In this document: positions 8,973-16,764 of the stretch, piece after piece
Layout: every line of letters starts with the position of its first letter
How positions within the stretch are numbered: the stretch's first letter is position 1
Assembly: GCA_007130885.1 (NCBI GenBank)
Contig: SLRQ01000010.1
Coordinates: 1 to 50,105 of the forward strand
DNA from: Deltaproteobacteria bacterium
GTDB lineage: Bacteria; Myxococcota; Myxococcia; SLRQ01
Reading direction: 5' to 3'
DNA length: 50,105 nucleotides
Translations under genes and position numbers: made by a program
Notes under the pieces: model-generated
What the model was told of the DNA's origin: nothing
Databases searched by the model: none
What the model saw: only the letters and a program-made list of their open reading frames with translations

Positions 8973-9551
8973 CTAGCGGTCCATGGCTCCACCAGCCGAT
9001 CGAGCAACCTTCTCGGTGTAGGCTTCCTCGAGCGACCGCTTCTCATCGAGTAGCCTGGAGTGCGCAATAAGCTCCTCCCCCAAGACCGTGAGGTGAGCCC
9101 AAGCCGTACCAAGTACCCGGCGCTGTCCAGAGTGAAACAGTGTCTTGCGAGCCTCCCCGTAGGTAAGCCAGCGATACCAGTAACCTTCCGCATCAAGCAC
9201 GTGCTCACGCCCGTCAGGTTTCTCCTTCATCTCCGCCGGACTCTCAACGAGCGCCGCGAAGTACACGACCCATTTCTTGATCCTGACTGGGCCTCTATGG
9301 AAGACGTACGCATCCACCGCTCGATATCCAGGTAGCAGGTGCAAACTTGCAAGACCTGTCTCTTCCCTGCATTCCCTGACGGCGGTCTGCGCCTCGCTTT
9401 CTCCTTTCTCCACTCCCCCCTTTGGAAACTCCCAGGTAGCTCTGGGATTGCGAACCTGGCCGGAGTGGAGAAGGAGAAAACGCATCTCACCCGTCTCCGT
9501 CACGTGGACGGGCACCACTCCGCATGACTTTTGGAAAATCCGTCGACGCAT
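8973..9551 (-). CDS. Nudix hydrolase
   Basis: This 192-residue protein contains a perfect Nudix box from Gly45: G45-x5-E51-x7-R59-E60-C61-x-E63-E64-x-G66-L67. The preceding WEFPKGG is typical of enzymes that hydrolyse nucleoside diphosphate derivatives or diadenosine polyphosphates. The residues after the box (RIKKWVVYFAA) fit the diphosphoinositol/Ap4A-hydrolase-like branch, but the substrate is uncertain. The C terminus is a charged helix. It is the first gene of the run Nudix-yacG-dehydrogenase-CpsB, and its upstream region carries a 12-base perfect palindrome. Confidence 0.93.
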   Translation of the reverse strand: MRRRIFQKSCGVVPVHVTETGEMRFLLLHSGQVRNPRATWEFPKGGVEKGESEAQTAVRECREETGLASLHLLPGYRAVDAYVFHRGPVRIKKWVVYFAALVESPAEMKEKPDGREHVLDAEGYWYRWLTYGEARKTLFHSGQRRVLGTAWAHLTVLGEELIAHSRLLDEKRSLEEAYTEKVARSAGGAMDR

Positions 9552-9643
9552 TGGAACCCCAGACCCTCTAATATCAACAACGTATCATAGGTCCGCCAAT
9601 GCGTCGCCGCCCATACCTTCCCTTCCGCGACTGCAATTTAGGC

Positions 9644-9655
9644 GTAAGTACTTAC
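9644..9655. repeat. 12-base perfect palindrome upstream of the Nudix gene
   Basis: GTAAGTACTTAC reads identically on both strands. It lies 93 bases upstream of the Nudix start, in the 146-base gap before the DnaC-like gene's stop. It could be an operator half-site pair for a dimeric regulator. About a dozen palindromes of this length are expected by chance in 50 kb, so only its placement makes it notable. Confidence 0.3.
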
Positions 9656-9697
9656 AAGTGGCGCGGCTACCGCTAAAGACACATTCCGTTGCTCGGT

Positions 9698-10567
9698 CTA
9701 GGAACACATGGATTTTCTAAAGTCCGGACCCTGGCAAGGTATCAAGTCACACATCTCACTCAGGCGGCTGTAGATTCGCTCACCGACGCGGTCTTCCAGC
9801 GTCTCGGCCGTAATATCCTCCATGAACTCCTTGCCTCGCGTTCTGACCAGGCCCCCTTTGGCCGTGGATAGGCGCTTTCGCAAGCTCGTGTGGGGATTAT
9901 CCGTGTAGTTGGTGGCAAAAAGCGTAACTTTATCGGCGTTGTAGCGCCGGGAGATGATTTCATCGAGCACGTACATCTCCCAGTCGCTTCCTCGACCCTT
10001 GCCCAGCTCGTCAACAGCCAGGACATCCACCGCACAAAGCGGCGCAATGATCTCCATCTCGCTCTTTCCGGAGGAGTAGCCTGCCTTCAGCTCGGAGAGC
10101 AGATGAAAAAACTCGACGTAGCGACACTCCACGCCCTTTTCCAGAGTCAGCACTCTAAGGGTAGCAGCCAGAAGATGACTCTTGCCGGTACCGACAGGTC
10201 CCATTAGGACGAAACCGTGACTCCCATCGCCGGTTTCGTAGCACTCCACGAAGGACTTGACCCGAGCCAGGGCGAAAGCCAGTGCTTCGTCAGGTTGGAA
10301 GCTCTCGAAAGTCTTGGAAGCGAGCCGACGTGGAATTCTGGCGGAGTTGAAGCGCTGGCAGGCACTATGAGCGAAGCGGCACGAGCAGGGATGCACGAAC
10401 TCCGTTTGGTCCCGCTCGACCAGCTTATGACCGGACCCATCACACTCATTGCAAGGCTCGGACTCGACGACCTCGGCTATGGCGAAGTCAGTCCTCCCAG
10501 TGGAGATCCTCAAGCGGGCCTCCCTACCATCCTCGCTGCGAACAACCGTCTGCGTCACGTCTACCAT
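9698..10567 (-). CDS. DnaC/IstB-type AAA+ ATPase, probable helicase loader
   Basis: The protein has about 289 residues from the ATG at 10567, which has GGAGGA upstream and overlaps the previous stop. A longer open frame to 10723 is rejected because it overlaps the neighbour. The N terminus has a zinc-finger-like CNECDGSGHK ... HPCSC (about residues 39-65). The AAA+ core has Walker A GPVGTGKSH, Walker B VLAVDELGKG, sensor I LFATNY, and an arginine-finger-like region near DRVGERIYSRL. This is the layout of DnaC/DnaI proteins, which load the replicative helicase DnaB. No transposase is adjacent, so IstB of an insertion sequence is unlikely. Confidence 0.88.
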   Translation of the reverse strand: MVDVTQTVVRSEDGREARLRISTGRTDFAIAEVVESEPCNECDGSGHKLVERDQTEFVHPCSCRFAHSACQRFNSARIPRRLASKTFESFQPDEALAFALARVKSFVECYETGDGSHGFVLMGPVGTGKSHLLAATLRVLTLEKGVECRYVEFFHLLSELKAGYSSGKSEMEIIAPLCAVDVLAVDELGKGRGSDWEMYVLDEIISRRYNADKVTLFATNYTDNPHTSLRKRLSTAKGGLVRTRGKEFMEDITAETLEDRVGERIYSRLSEMCDLIPCQGPDFRKSMCS

Positions 10568-10872
10568 TCCTCCGATGGCCTTTCCCCCCGGCCGACCCGG
10601 CGTTCTCGAAAAGCACGCCAAGCCTCCTCCACGGCCGAGGCATAGTAGGACAGATTCTGGGGTGGACGCACCCCCGGCCGAAGACGCGCATGGCTCTCGC
10701 GGCCCATCTTCAAACCTCGACATACTACCTCTACAGGAATCGACTCAGCCTTCCATCTGTCCACCAGCTCCAGGTCAGCCGGCGAAAGCATGAGACCGCT
10801 CCCGCGGAGATCCAAGAAGAAGTCGGATACCACTTCGGCATAAGTAAGGCGTTCAGCGCGGCGTACAGTCAT
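10561..10872 (-). CDS. Small protein coupled to the DnaC-like loader
   Basis: This 103-residue basic protein is of unknown family. Its TAG stop lies inside the start region of the DnaC-like gene, so the two are translationally coupled. Two predicted helices (TYAEVVSDFFLDLRG and SPADLELVDRWKAES) and a conserved-looking PPQNLSYYASAVEEAWR region are visible. The coupling suggests a role in helicase loading or replication restart, for instance a DnaD- or primosome-like adaptor, but this is inference from context only. Confidence 0.75.
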   Translation of the reverse strand: MTVRRAERLTYAEVVSDFFLDLRGSGLMLSPADLELVDRWKAESIPVEVVCRGLKMGRESHARLRPGVRPPQNLSYYASAVEEAWRAFRERRVGRGERPSEEW

Positions 10873-10919
10873 GAGCCCATCTTGGCATGAACAGGCCTCG
10901 GCCGCATCCGGCCGCGGCG

Positions 10920-12260
10920 TCAGGTGCCGCTTACCGCGACCTTGTCGAAGACCAAAGAGGGGAGCCTATTCGCGGAGTATGGGTACGGATCGTTGCCAAC
11001 CGCGACAAGACGATCCCAAAGATTCGCGTGCGACCCAGTGACGTTCATCTCGCCAACGGGGTCGCCTATCTTCCCGCCCGTTATCTCGAAGCCCACGATC
11101 CCATGAGAGAAGTCTCCTGTGGTTCCGTCGGCGTTGCCGCCCAAAACGCCCGTAACATAAACGCCACTACCGACATCCTCGGCGAGCTGCTCCACGGACT
11201 TCTCGCCCGGCGGTAACACCAGGTTCGCAACGCCACCACCAGTCGGCTCCATGCCCATCTTGCGAGCATAGTAGACATCTAGAAGGTACTCTCGGAGCAC
11301 CCCACCATCGAACAATGTCCTTTTGCGGGAAGACATCCCATCGCTATCGAAGTGCCTGGAGCCGAAGCCGCCCGGCATGAGAGGATCATCAATCAACGTG
11401 AGCCGAGGAGACCCAACCCGTTTCTCCAGCCCGCCGAGGAGAAAAGATCGTTTCTGGTGGAGGGCAACGCCGGATATGGCTCCAAGCAGAACCGATCCAA
11501 GCAGTCCCGCCACTCGTGAATCGACTATTACGGTCATCTCTCCGCCTGCAAGCTTCTTCTGACCCAGACGGGAACGCGCCCTTCGCGCAGCCTCTCGCCC
11601 TACCTCCTCCGGTTCGGCCAGCCGTGAAAGAAGCCTGCTTCCCGCGAAGTGCCAGTCCTCGGGCTTCCTATCGCCTTCGTCGCGGACGGATACCTCCGCC
11701 CCCAACCAAAACTGCGTAGCACGGTGCGCTCCAGCGAACCCGTTGGAGTGTACTCTTGCGAGTTCGCCACGTTGATCCGTGTACGAACCGGTGGCTGAAA
11801 TGATCGGCCCTTCGGCGGCCCGGCCGGCTCTTGCGGTTTCCATCGCCGACTTCTTGCGTTGTTCCGGATCCAGCTCGTCGTAAGAAGGATCCCAAGACTC
11901 CAGATCGGTGGTGGGCCGGTTCTCATAAAGCTCCGGGTCGGCCAATCCTCGATACGGGTCCTCCGCCAGCAGCCTAGTTAGCTCGATGGAACGCTCTATG
12001 AACTCTTTTACGGCGGATGGCCGCAGATCACTTGTGACATTGCTGGAGTAACGACCGTCCACGAACAAAGCGATTGACAAACCGGATGACTGAGAGTCTC
12101 GAAGCTGCTCCAGCTCGCCGTTACGATACTCTACACTGACCGCCCTCGACCGCCGCACGGACGCAGCCGCCTCTTTCGCCCCTCTACGTGTGGCGTGCTC
12201 CACGGCACCCGCCGCGACCTGCTCCAGCGGTTCTCCTGATAACGTCCCTTGCCGGCTCAT
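10920..12260 (-). CDS. tldE: TldE/PmbA, partner subunit of the TldD metalloprotease
   Basis: The protein has about 446 residues from the ATG at 12260, which overlaps the tldD stop by ATGA. An upstream in-frame start at 12296 lies inside tldD and is rejected. Family hallmarks include the N-terminal repeated-strand part (SVEYRNGELEQLRDS), the middle VIVDSRVAGLLGSVLLGAISG, and the C-terminal GVYVTGVLGGNADGTTGDFSHGI and EMNVTGSHANLWD. It lacks the HExxxH zinc site, as expected for TldE, which forms a heterodimer with TldD. The pair degrades or matures small peptides in the cytoplasm (microcin B17 and CcdA in E. coli). No RiPP precursor is evident nearby. Confidence 0.93.
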   Translation of the reverse strand: MSRQGTLSGEPLEQVAAGAVEHATRRGAKEAAASVRRSRAVSVEYRNGELEQLRDSQSSGLSIALFVDGRYSSNVTSDLRPSAVKEFIERSIELTRLLAEDPYRGLADPELYENRPTTDLESWDPSYDELDPEQRKKSAMETARAGRAAEGPIISATGSYTDQRGELARVHSNGFAGAHRATQFWLGAEVSVRDEGDRKPEDWHFAGSRLLSRLAEPEEVGREAARRARSRLGQKKLAGGEMTVIVDSRVAGLLGSVLLGAISGVALHQKRSFLLGGLEKRVGSPRLTLIDDPLMPGGFGSRHFDSDGMSSRKRTLFDGGVLREYLLDVYYARKMGMEPTGGGVANLVLPPGEKSVEQLAEDVGSGVYVTGVLGGNADGTTGDFSHGIVGFEITGGKIGDPVGEMNVTGSHANLWDRLVAVGNDPYPYSANRLPSLVFDKVAVSGT

Positions 12261-13678
12261 GCGCTGCCTCCAACATTGATCGAGGACACGAGGCAAGTGG
12301 GCATGCCTAGCGAGACGGGCACCGACTGACCATCCTTCCCGCAGGTCCAGCCTCCCTCATCCATCTTCAGGTCATCTCCAGCCATCGTGATTCGAGCCAG
12401 GGTTTCGGGCCCGTTTCCAATAATATTGACGTCCTTGAGCGGCGCCGTAAGTCGACCGTTCTCTATCAGCCAGCCGTTCTTCACATAGAAGGCATAGTCT
12501 CCCGCGCCTATGTTCACTTGCCCGTTAGTAAACGATACGCAGTAGATGCCGTTGCTTACGGACTCGATTATCTCGTCTTTGGTGTGTGGCCCAGGACGCA
12601 TGAAGGTGTTCCGCATTCGAGGCAAGGGTATATGCCGGAAGGACTGCCGCCGCCCGTTGCCGGTCGGAGGAACCCTGAAGTGGCGTGCGCTGATGCGGTC
12701 GTGAAGATAGCTTCGCAAAATGCCGTCCTCCACCAGCAAGGTCCGTTGCGAGGCACACCCTTCGTCGTCAACGTTTATGGAGCCGCGCAGACCGGGGATG
12801 GTGCCATCGTCGACTATACTGACGAAGCTCTCGGCGACGGGCTTGTCTATCATATCGGAGAATATGGAGACGCCCTTTCGATTGAAATCGGCCTCCATAC
12901 CGTGCCCCATGGCTTCATGAAGCAGGATACCCGAGGAACCCGCGGCAAGTACCACAGGTAGTTCCCCCTGGGGAGGCCGTCGTGCATCGAAAAGTATCCT
13001 CGTGCGATCCACTGCCTCGTCCACGATACCGGTAAGGCGCTGCTCGGAGTAGAAGTCCATCCCCGCCCGCCCGGAGATGTTGTGCCCGTTGCTTTGCCGG
13101 ACGTTTTTGTCCTCCATGACCACCGACAAGCCGAGCCGCGTCATGGGTTGGTTGTCGTGATAGACTTGGCCCTCGCTGTTGACGAGCATAATGCGGCTCT
13201 GATTCGACGCGAAAGTGGCGTTCACTCGCTCAACCCGCGGATCCTTCGCATGAGTGGCTTCATTTAGACCCGCCAGCAAGGACCTCATCTCGTCCACGCC
13301 GGTGCTCGCCCAATCGCAGTTCGTGTCGTAGTAGCCTGGAGGCTCCTTGAACCGTAGGTCCGTGACAACCCGGGAGCCGCCCCCGGAAGCGATCGCGCTT
13401 GCCGTGGAGGCTGCCTCCAGCATCGCTTCCAGCGAAAGGTCCTCGGTAAAGGCGTAGCCGGTCTGGTCCCCAAGGACCACCCGTATTCCTACTCCGAGGT
13501 CCACGAAGGAGGAGCCTTGATTGACAGCCCCGTCCTCGAGAACGACGCTGGTGCCGGTCGCGTGTTGGAAGTAAAGATCCGCAAAATCCCCACCTCTTTG
13601 GAGCGCGCCGGCAAGAACCTTTCGGATAGCCGCACGCGTCACCCCGAAGCGAGTTTCGAAGTATTGAGGGTCACTCAT
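12257..13678 (-). CDS. tldD: TldD, zinc metalloprotease subunit
   Basis: The protein has 473 residues from the ATG at 13678, close to the family's usual length of about 480. The frame is open to 14110, but that part is low-complexity Arg/Pro sequence antisense to another gene. The zinc site HEAMGHGMEAD (HExxxH) lies near residue 257. Other hallmarks are DLYFQHATGTSVVLEDG at the N terminus, VDDEGCASQRT, and the C-terminal SFTNGQVNIGAGDYAF. The active TldD-TldE dimer threads unfolded peptides through a narrow chamber. The ribosome-binding site is weak. It is coupled to tldE by a four-base overlap. Confidence 0.94.
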   Translation of the reverse strand: MSDPQYFETRFGVTRAAIRKVLAGALQRGGDFADLYFQHATGTSVVLEDGAVNQGSSFVDLGVGIRVVLGDQTGYAFTEDLSLEAMLEAASTASAIASGGGSRVVTDLRFKEPPGYYDTNCDWASTGVDEMRSLLAGLNEATHAKDPRVERVNATFASNQSRIMLVNSEGQVYHDNQPMTRLGLSVVMEDKNVRQSNGHNISGRAGMDFYSEQRLTGIVDEAVDRTRILFDARRPPQGELPVVLAAGSSGILLHEAMGHGMEADFNRKGVSIFSDMIDKPVAESFVSIVDDGTIPGLRGSINVDDEGCASQRTLLVEDGILRSYLHDRISARHFRVPPTGNGRRQSFRHIPLPRMRNTFMRPGPHTKDEIIESVSNGIYCVSFTNGQVNIGAGDYAFYVKNGWLIENGRLTAPLKDVNIIGNGPETLARITMAGDDLKMDEGGWTCGKDGQSVPVSLGMPTCLVSSINVGGSA

Positions 13679-13761
13679 AACCGAACATTGAAACACAGGA
13701 GGCCGGTCGACGCACTCAAAGATGGATGTTTTGAACGCCCTAAAGCGTTGCCGGCTATGCG

Positions 13762-14670
13762 ATGAAGTGCCATGGTGAACAAATGAACGCCGAAAAAACC
13801 GGCCGGCCGCTCCTCTTACACGCTTTGGCGGGAGGAATACTACTAATTGGGCTGCTTGCACTGGTTTGGGTCGGCAGAACCTACTCGATCTTTGAGGCTC
13901 AGCCGACCGGCGAAGTTTCCGTGGTCGCCCGTGAGGCACCTGGAAAAGAGGACGAGATCGCGACCGGCCTGGAAGAATCCTTGGAAGACGCCCCCGGCGG
14001 CCAGGAGGACGAGATCGCGACCGACCTCGAAGAATCCTTGGAAGACGCCCCCAACCACCAGGAGCCGGTGAAGCCACTAGGTGCCGGCGAAACAGGCGCC
14101 CTTGACTCACCCGACGACGAAGATTCCAACCCCGCGTCCAGCACTAGAGACGAGGATGAGGAAGAGACCCACCTAGAAGCCGCGGAGAAGCGAATCACCG
14201 AGCTCGAGGACCGCCTTTCGGAGATGGAGGAAGACATCGACGAGTTGCTCCAGCGCCAACAGACGGTCGAAGAGTCCGTCCTCGGATTGAAGGAGACCAG
14301 CGAACGACTGGCGGAGGTAGAGATGATGCGGGAAGAAGCGGCATCCGCCAGAGCGGCTCGAGCCGAGAGCTTGAGGACGCTGGAAACCATGCTCAGGTCG
14401 GCACAAGGAGATCTAGCCAAGGGCTCATACGCGGTAGACACCTCCTTGAGAGAAGCCGTGCAACACCTTGTGGAGCTAGGCGATAGTGCCTTCTTCTACG
14501 GGCAGGTAGTCGAAGCGGAGAGGCTCGCCGCCGCCAGGCAAGCCCTAACCATTGCGCTGTCTAGACTCGAAGAACGTGACCTATACGAGACTCGCGTAGC
14601 AGTAGGCTTGGCCCTGCGTCATGTAGAGACGGCGAGGAAACTGGCCAAGACTGAGCTTGCACCAAGGTGA
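13762..14670 (+). CDS. Membrane-anchored coiled-coil protein with a tandem acidic repeat
   Basis: The protein has 302 residues; an alternative ATG lies at 13783. One transmembrane segment (ALAGGILLIGLLALVWVG, about residues 21-38) is followed by an acidic, probably disordered linker. The linker contains two copies of a 19-residue unit beginning EDEIATGLEESLEDAP. Residues about 130-205 form a heptad-rich coiled coil (EAAEKRITELEDRLSEMEE). The C terminus is helical and ends in Lys/Arg. I do not recognise the family. It converges on the ParA-cluster operon and might be an envelope-side structural protein, but no functional link is shown. Confidence 0.8.
   Translation: MKCHGEQMNAEKTGRPLLLHALAGGILLIGLLALVWVGRTYSIFEAQPTGEVSVVAREAPGKEDEIATGLEESLEDAPGGQEDEIATDLEESLEDAPNHQEPVKPLGAGETGALDSPDDEDSNPASSTRDEDEEETHLEAAEKRITELEDRLSEMEEDIDELLQRQQTVEESVLGLKETSERLAEVEMMREEAASARAARAESLRTLETMLRSAQGDLAKGSYAVDTSLREAVQHLVELGDSAFFYGQVVEAERLAAARQALTIALSRLEERDLYETRVAVGLALRHVETARKLAKTELAPR
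13948..14061 (+). repeat. Two tandem 57-base direct repeats in a coding region
   Basis: Copies at 13948-14004 and 14005-14061 each begin GAGGACGAGATCGCGACC. They differ mainly at the last Gly-Gly versus Asn-His codons and in two other codons. The repeat adds 19 acidic residues per copy in frame, pointing to recent in-frame slippage or duplication. Confidence 0.9.
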
Positions 14671-14684
14671 TCCGCCACCTCGGT
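14661..14684. terminator. Hairpin between convergent genes, possible bidirectional terminator
   Basis: ACCAAGGTG (14661-14669) can pair with CACCTCGGT (14676-14684) at eight of nine positions around a six-base loop. It covers the stop of the plus-strand gene and lies directly beyond the stop of the minus-strand PomX-like gene. There is no clear T tract on either side, so intrinsic termination is uncertain. Confidence 0.4.
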
Positions 14685-15782
14685 TCAGCGACCCCTTTTG
14701 GCTACCACCGCCTCGATGGCATCCAGGGCTTCACTGGCCTCCGACATGCGCCTGACCTCGGCATCGAGCTTGCGGCAGCGCGTTTCGAGTCTAGAGCGCT
14801 CCGTCGACTCTGTCTGTAAGCGGCTTTCGAGATCGACGATTTCCGCCGCCCTTACATCAAGCAGCTCTCTTGCCTCCGCCATGTCCCGGCGTGCGTTGGC
14901 AATCTCGGCATCACGTAGCGACAGGGCGGTCTCCGCCTCGTCCAAAAGAGATGCCTGCTCGTCGTCGATTCGTCGCTGTTCCAAGAGCTCGGCCAGGACC
15001 TGGTCTCTCTCCGCCGCCAATGCTTCGGTCTCCGAGACAGCGTCCGAGGCAATCTTGGCCCGCTCCTCCGCAAGAGCCTCGGCCGCCTCCCGGCTACGTC
15101 TTTCTTTCTCGAGATCAGCCTCTGTTCCAGCCATCGCATCCCGCAGGGCCTCTACTGACTCCTCGAGCTCGTTCTTCTCGTGGATGGCGGTCTCCAAACG
15201 TGCACGAAGCTCGTCCACCACCTCCTTGACGGTGTTGGCGGTCTGTTTAGGCTCTGACGACGTTCTTATCTTCGAGGCTTCCGCCAGCCGCTCGCGTAAC
15301 GCCTCGAGTCGTTCTCTTCCTCGGGACACACGGGTCGATGGAGAATCGACATCCAAATCGCGTTGCCGCACTCTTTGGGCTTCCTCACCGGCCGTGTCCG
15401 GTTTCCGAGCTGCCGTCTCAACGCGACTGGCCGGTGTTTTCCCAGCTGCCTCCATGGACTGCTCCAAAGCTGAGGCATCGCCTATCGAATCCGCTCTCCG
15501 GGGCGCTTCCTTCATGGCCTTGGATAGACCCCCGGTCGCCCTCTTTGGTTTTCTCTTTGGCTCATTGGCGACCTCGGAGTGCTGGTCCGAGGCTGCCCCC
15601 TGATCGAGCTTCCTGGAAGGCTTCTTCTCGCTGGACCTCGCCGGTTCCGACCCAACCCCGGCTTTCGGCTCCTCGGCACCGGCTTCCGACTCTTCAGGAT
15701 CGGAGGTCAACTCGGTCAGCACCCTCCCAATGCGTGTTCTTGGCTTCTTCGCAGAGACATTGGCATTGAAACCCCGCTTCAT
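14685..15782 (-). CDS. pomX: PomX-like scaffold: basic N-terminal peptide, disordered linker, C-terminal coiled coil
   Basis: The protein has 365 residues from the ATG at 15782, which overlaps the ParA-gene stop by ATGA. Residues 1-22 are basic (MKRGFNANVSAKKPRTRIGR). Residues about 25-180 are Ala/Glu/Lys/Ser/Pro-rich and look disordered. Residues about 184-355 are an uninterrupted heptad coiled coil. This matches the published layout of Myxococcus PomX (about 400 residues), whose short N-terminal peptide stimulates the PomZ ATPase; from memory, Lys13 and Arg15 are essential there, and both positions are Lys and Arg here. Together with the adjacent ParA and the HEAT/coiled-coil protein, the call is a PomX-like scaffold. 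Coiled coils evolve fast, so homology must be tested. Confidence 0.7.
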   Translation of the reverse strand: MKRGFNANVSAKKPRTRIGRVLTELTSDPEESEAGAEEPKAGVGSEPARSSEKKPSRKLDQGAASDQHSEVANEPKRKPKRATGGLSKAMKEAPRRADSIGDASALEQSMEAAGKTPASRVETAARKPDTAGEEAQRVRQRDLDVDSPSTRVSRGRERLEALRERLAEASKIRTSSEPKQTANTVKEVVDELRARLETAIHEKNELEESVEALRDAMAGTEADLEKERRSREAAEALAEERAKIASDAVSETEALAAERDQVLAELLEQRRIDDEQASLLDEAETALSLRDAEIANARRDMAEARELLDVRAAEIVDLESRLQTESTERSRLETRCRKLDAEVRRMSEASEALDAIEAVVAKRGR

Positions 15783-16747
15783 GCGCTCCTCTCCTTGATC
15801 TCGACATCGGCCGGCAGCCGTGCCACCTCTTCGATCAACGCATCGATATCCTGCGCCCCCTTGCTTCTCGGGTCGAATGCGGAAATGGGTTGGCCCGCAC
15901 TCGACGCCTGAGCAAAGCGAGTGCATTGTCGCACTATCGTTTCGAGCAGATACTCGCCGTAGTGTGTCTTCAACGCCGCCTTTGCTTCTCTGGCTATGCG
16001 GGTAATGGGATTGTAGTGGTTCAATACGACGAAGATCCTGTCCAGCGTATGGTCGAGATCTTCCTCGAGTTCCCCCACTGTTTCGAACAGCAGCTTGAGG
16101 CCATGGTACGAAAGGAAATCCGGAAGCACGGGCACGAAAAGATCTTCAGCGGCAATGAGAGCGTTCAGATTCAAGAGACCGAAGGAAGGTGGAGCATCCA
16201 TTACGATGTACTCGTAGTCTCGAGAAACCTCCGCAAGCGCTCTCTTGAGGCGGTACTCACGGCCGGCAAGCGGCATGAGTGCCAGATCCACGGTGCTCAT
16301 GCCGAGGTTCGAAGGAAGCAGATCGAGTTCCGCCAAAGGAGTCTCGACAATGGCTTCGTCGATCGGCACCTTTTTTGTCAGGACGTCGAACAAAGTCATA
16401 TCGTACTGCTCGCCTTCGAAACCAAGGCACTGAGTGGCGTGACCTTGAGAGTCGAGATCGATCGCCAAAACCTTGTGACCCATCTCAGCCAACCGATAGG
16501 CATACGAAACCGAAAGGCTGGTCTTTCCCGTACCGCCCTTGAAGTTCAAAAACAGCTGGCACCGTAGGGAACTGCGAGACGGTTGGATTCCAAGCGCGGA
16601 TCTATAGGCGGACAGGTGGCTAGGCCCAAAACCGTCCGCCGTATCCCCGAGGGCAGCCAAATCGGGTCGTCGAGTCAGCTCATCCAATCTCTTGCACGAA
16701 ATACCGAGCAGCTTGGCGAAATGTTTTCTTGCGTAAGTAATGTCCAC
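15779..16747 (-). CDS. pomZ: PomZ-like ParA/MinD-family ATPase
   Basis: The protein has 322 residues. Residues 1-60 are an N-terminal extension, and the ParA core follows. It has the deviant Walker A KGGTGKTS (70-77) with the signature lysine, switch I region DLDSQGHATQCLG, Walker B YIVMDAPPSFG, and a ParA-type C-terminal half. Such ATPases bind DNA non-specifically as ATP dimers and move cargo over the nucleoid. No ParB or parS-like gene is adjacent. Instead it lies between a coiled-coil/HEAT gene (17 bases upstream) and a coiled-coil gene (ATGA overlap), as pomZ does between pomY and pomX in myxobacteria. A plain ParA or another cargo-positioning ParA is the alternative. Confidence 0.85.
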   Translation of the reverse strand: MDITYARKHFAKLLGISCKRLDELTRRPDLAALGDTADGFGPSHLSAYRSALGIQPSRSSLRCQLFLNFKGGTGKTSLSVSYAYRLAEMGHKVLAIDLDSQGHATQCLGFEGEQYDMTLFDVLTKKVPIDEAIVETPLAELDLLPSNLGMSTVDLALMPLAGREYRLKRALAEVSRDYEYIVMDAPPSFGLLNLNALIAAEDLFVPVLPDFLSYHGLKLLFETVGELEEDLDHTLDRIFVVLNHYNPITRIAREAKAALKTHYGEYLLETIVRQCTRFAQASSAGQPISAFDPRSKGAQDIDALIEEVARLPADVEIKERSA

Positions 16748-16764
16748 GGGGGCTCCTTGTGCAG

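Noticed and set aside
9814..10207. Possible IS21 IstB in the DnaC-like gene
   Set aside because: No IstA transposase, terminal inverted repeats or target duplication is visible, and the gene is coupled to a small non-transposase ORF.
13679..14110. N-terminal extension of the tldD frame by about 144 codons
   Set aside because: The extension is Arg/Pro/Gly low-complexity sequence antisense to the tandem repeat region of the opposite gene. TldD family length fits the ATG at 13678.
14698..15603. Plus-strand open frame of 301 codons over the PomX-like gene
   Set aside because: Its Ser/Arg-rich monotony is what antisense to a Glu/Ala coiled coil produces, and it lacks any start context or domain.
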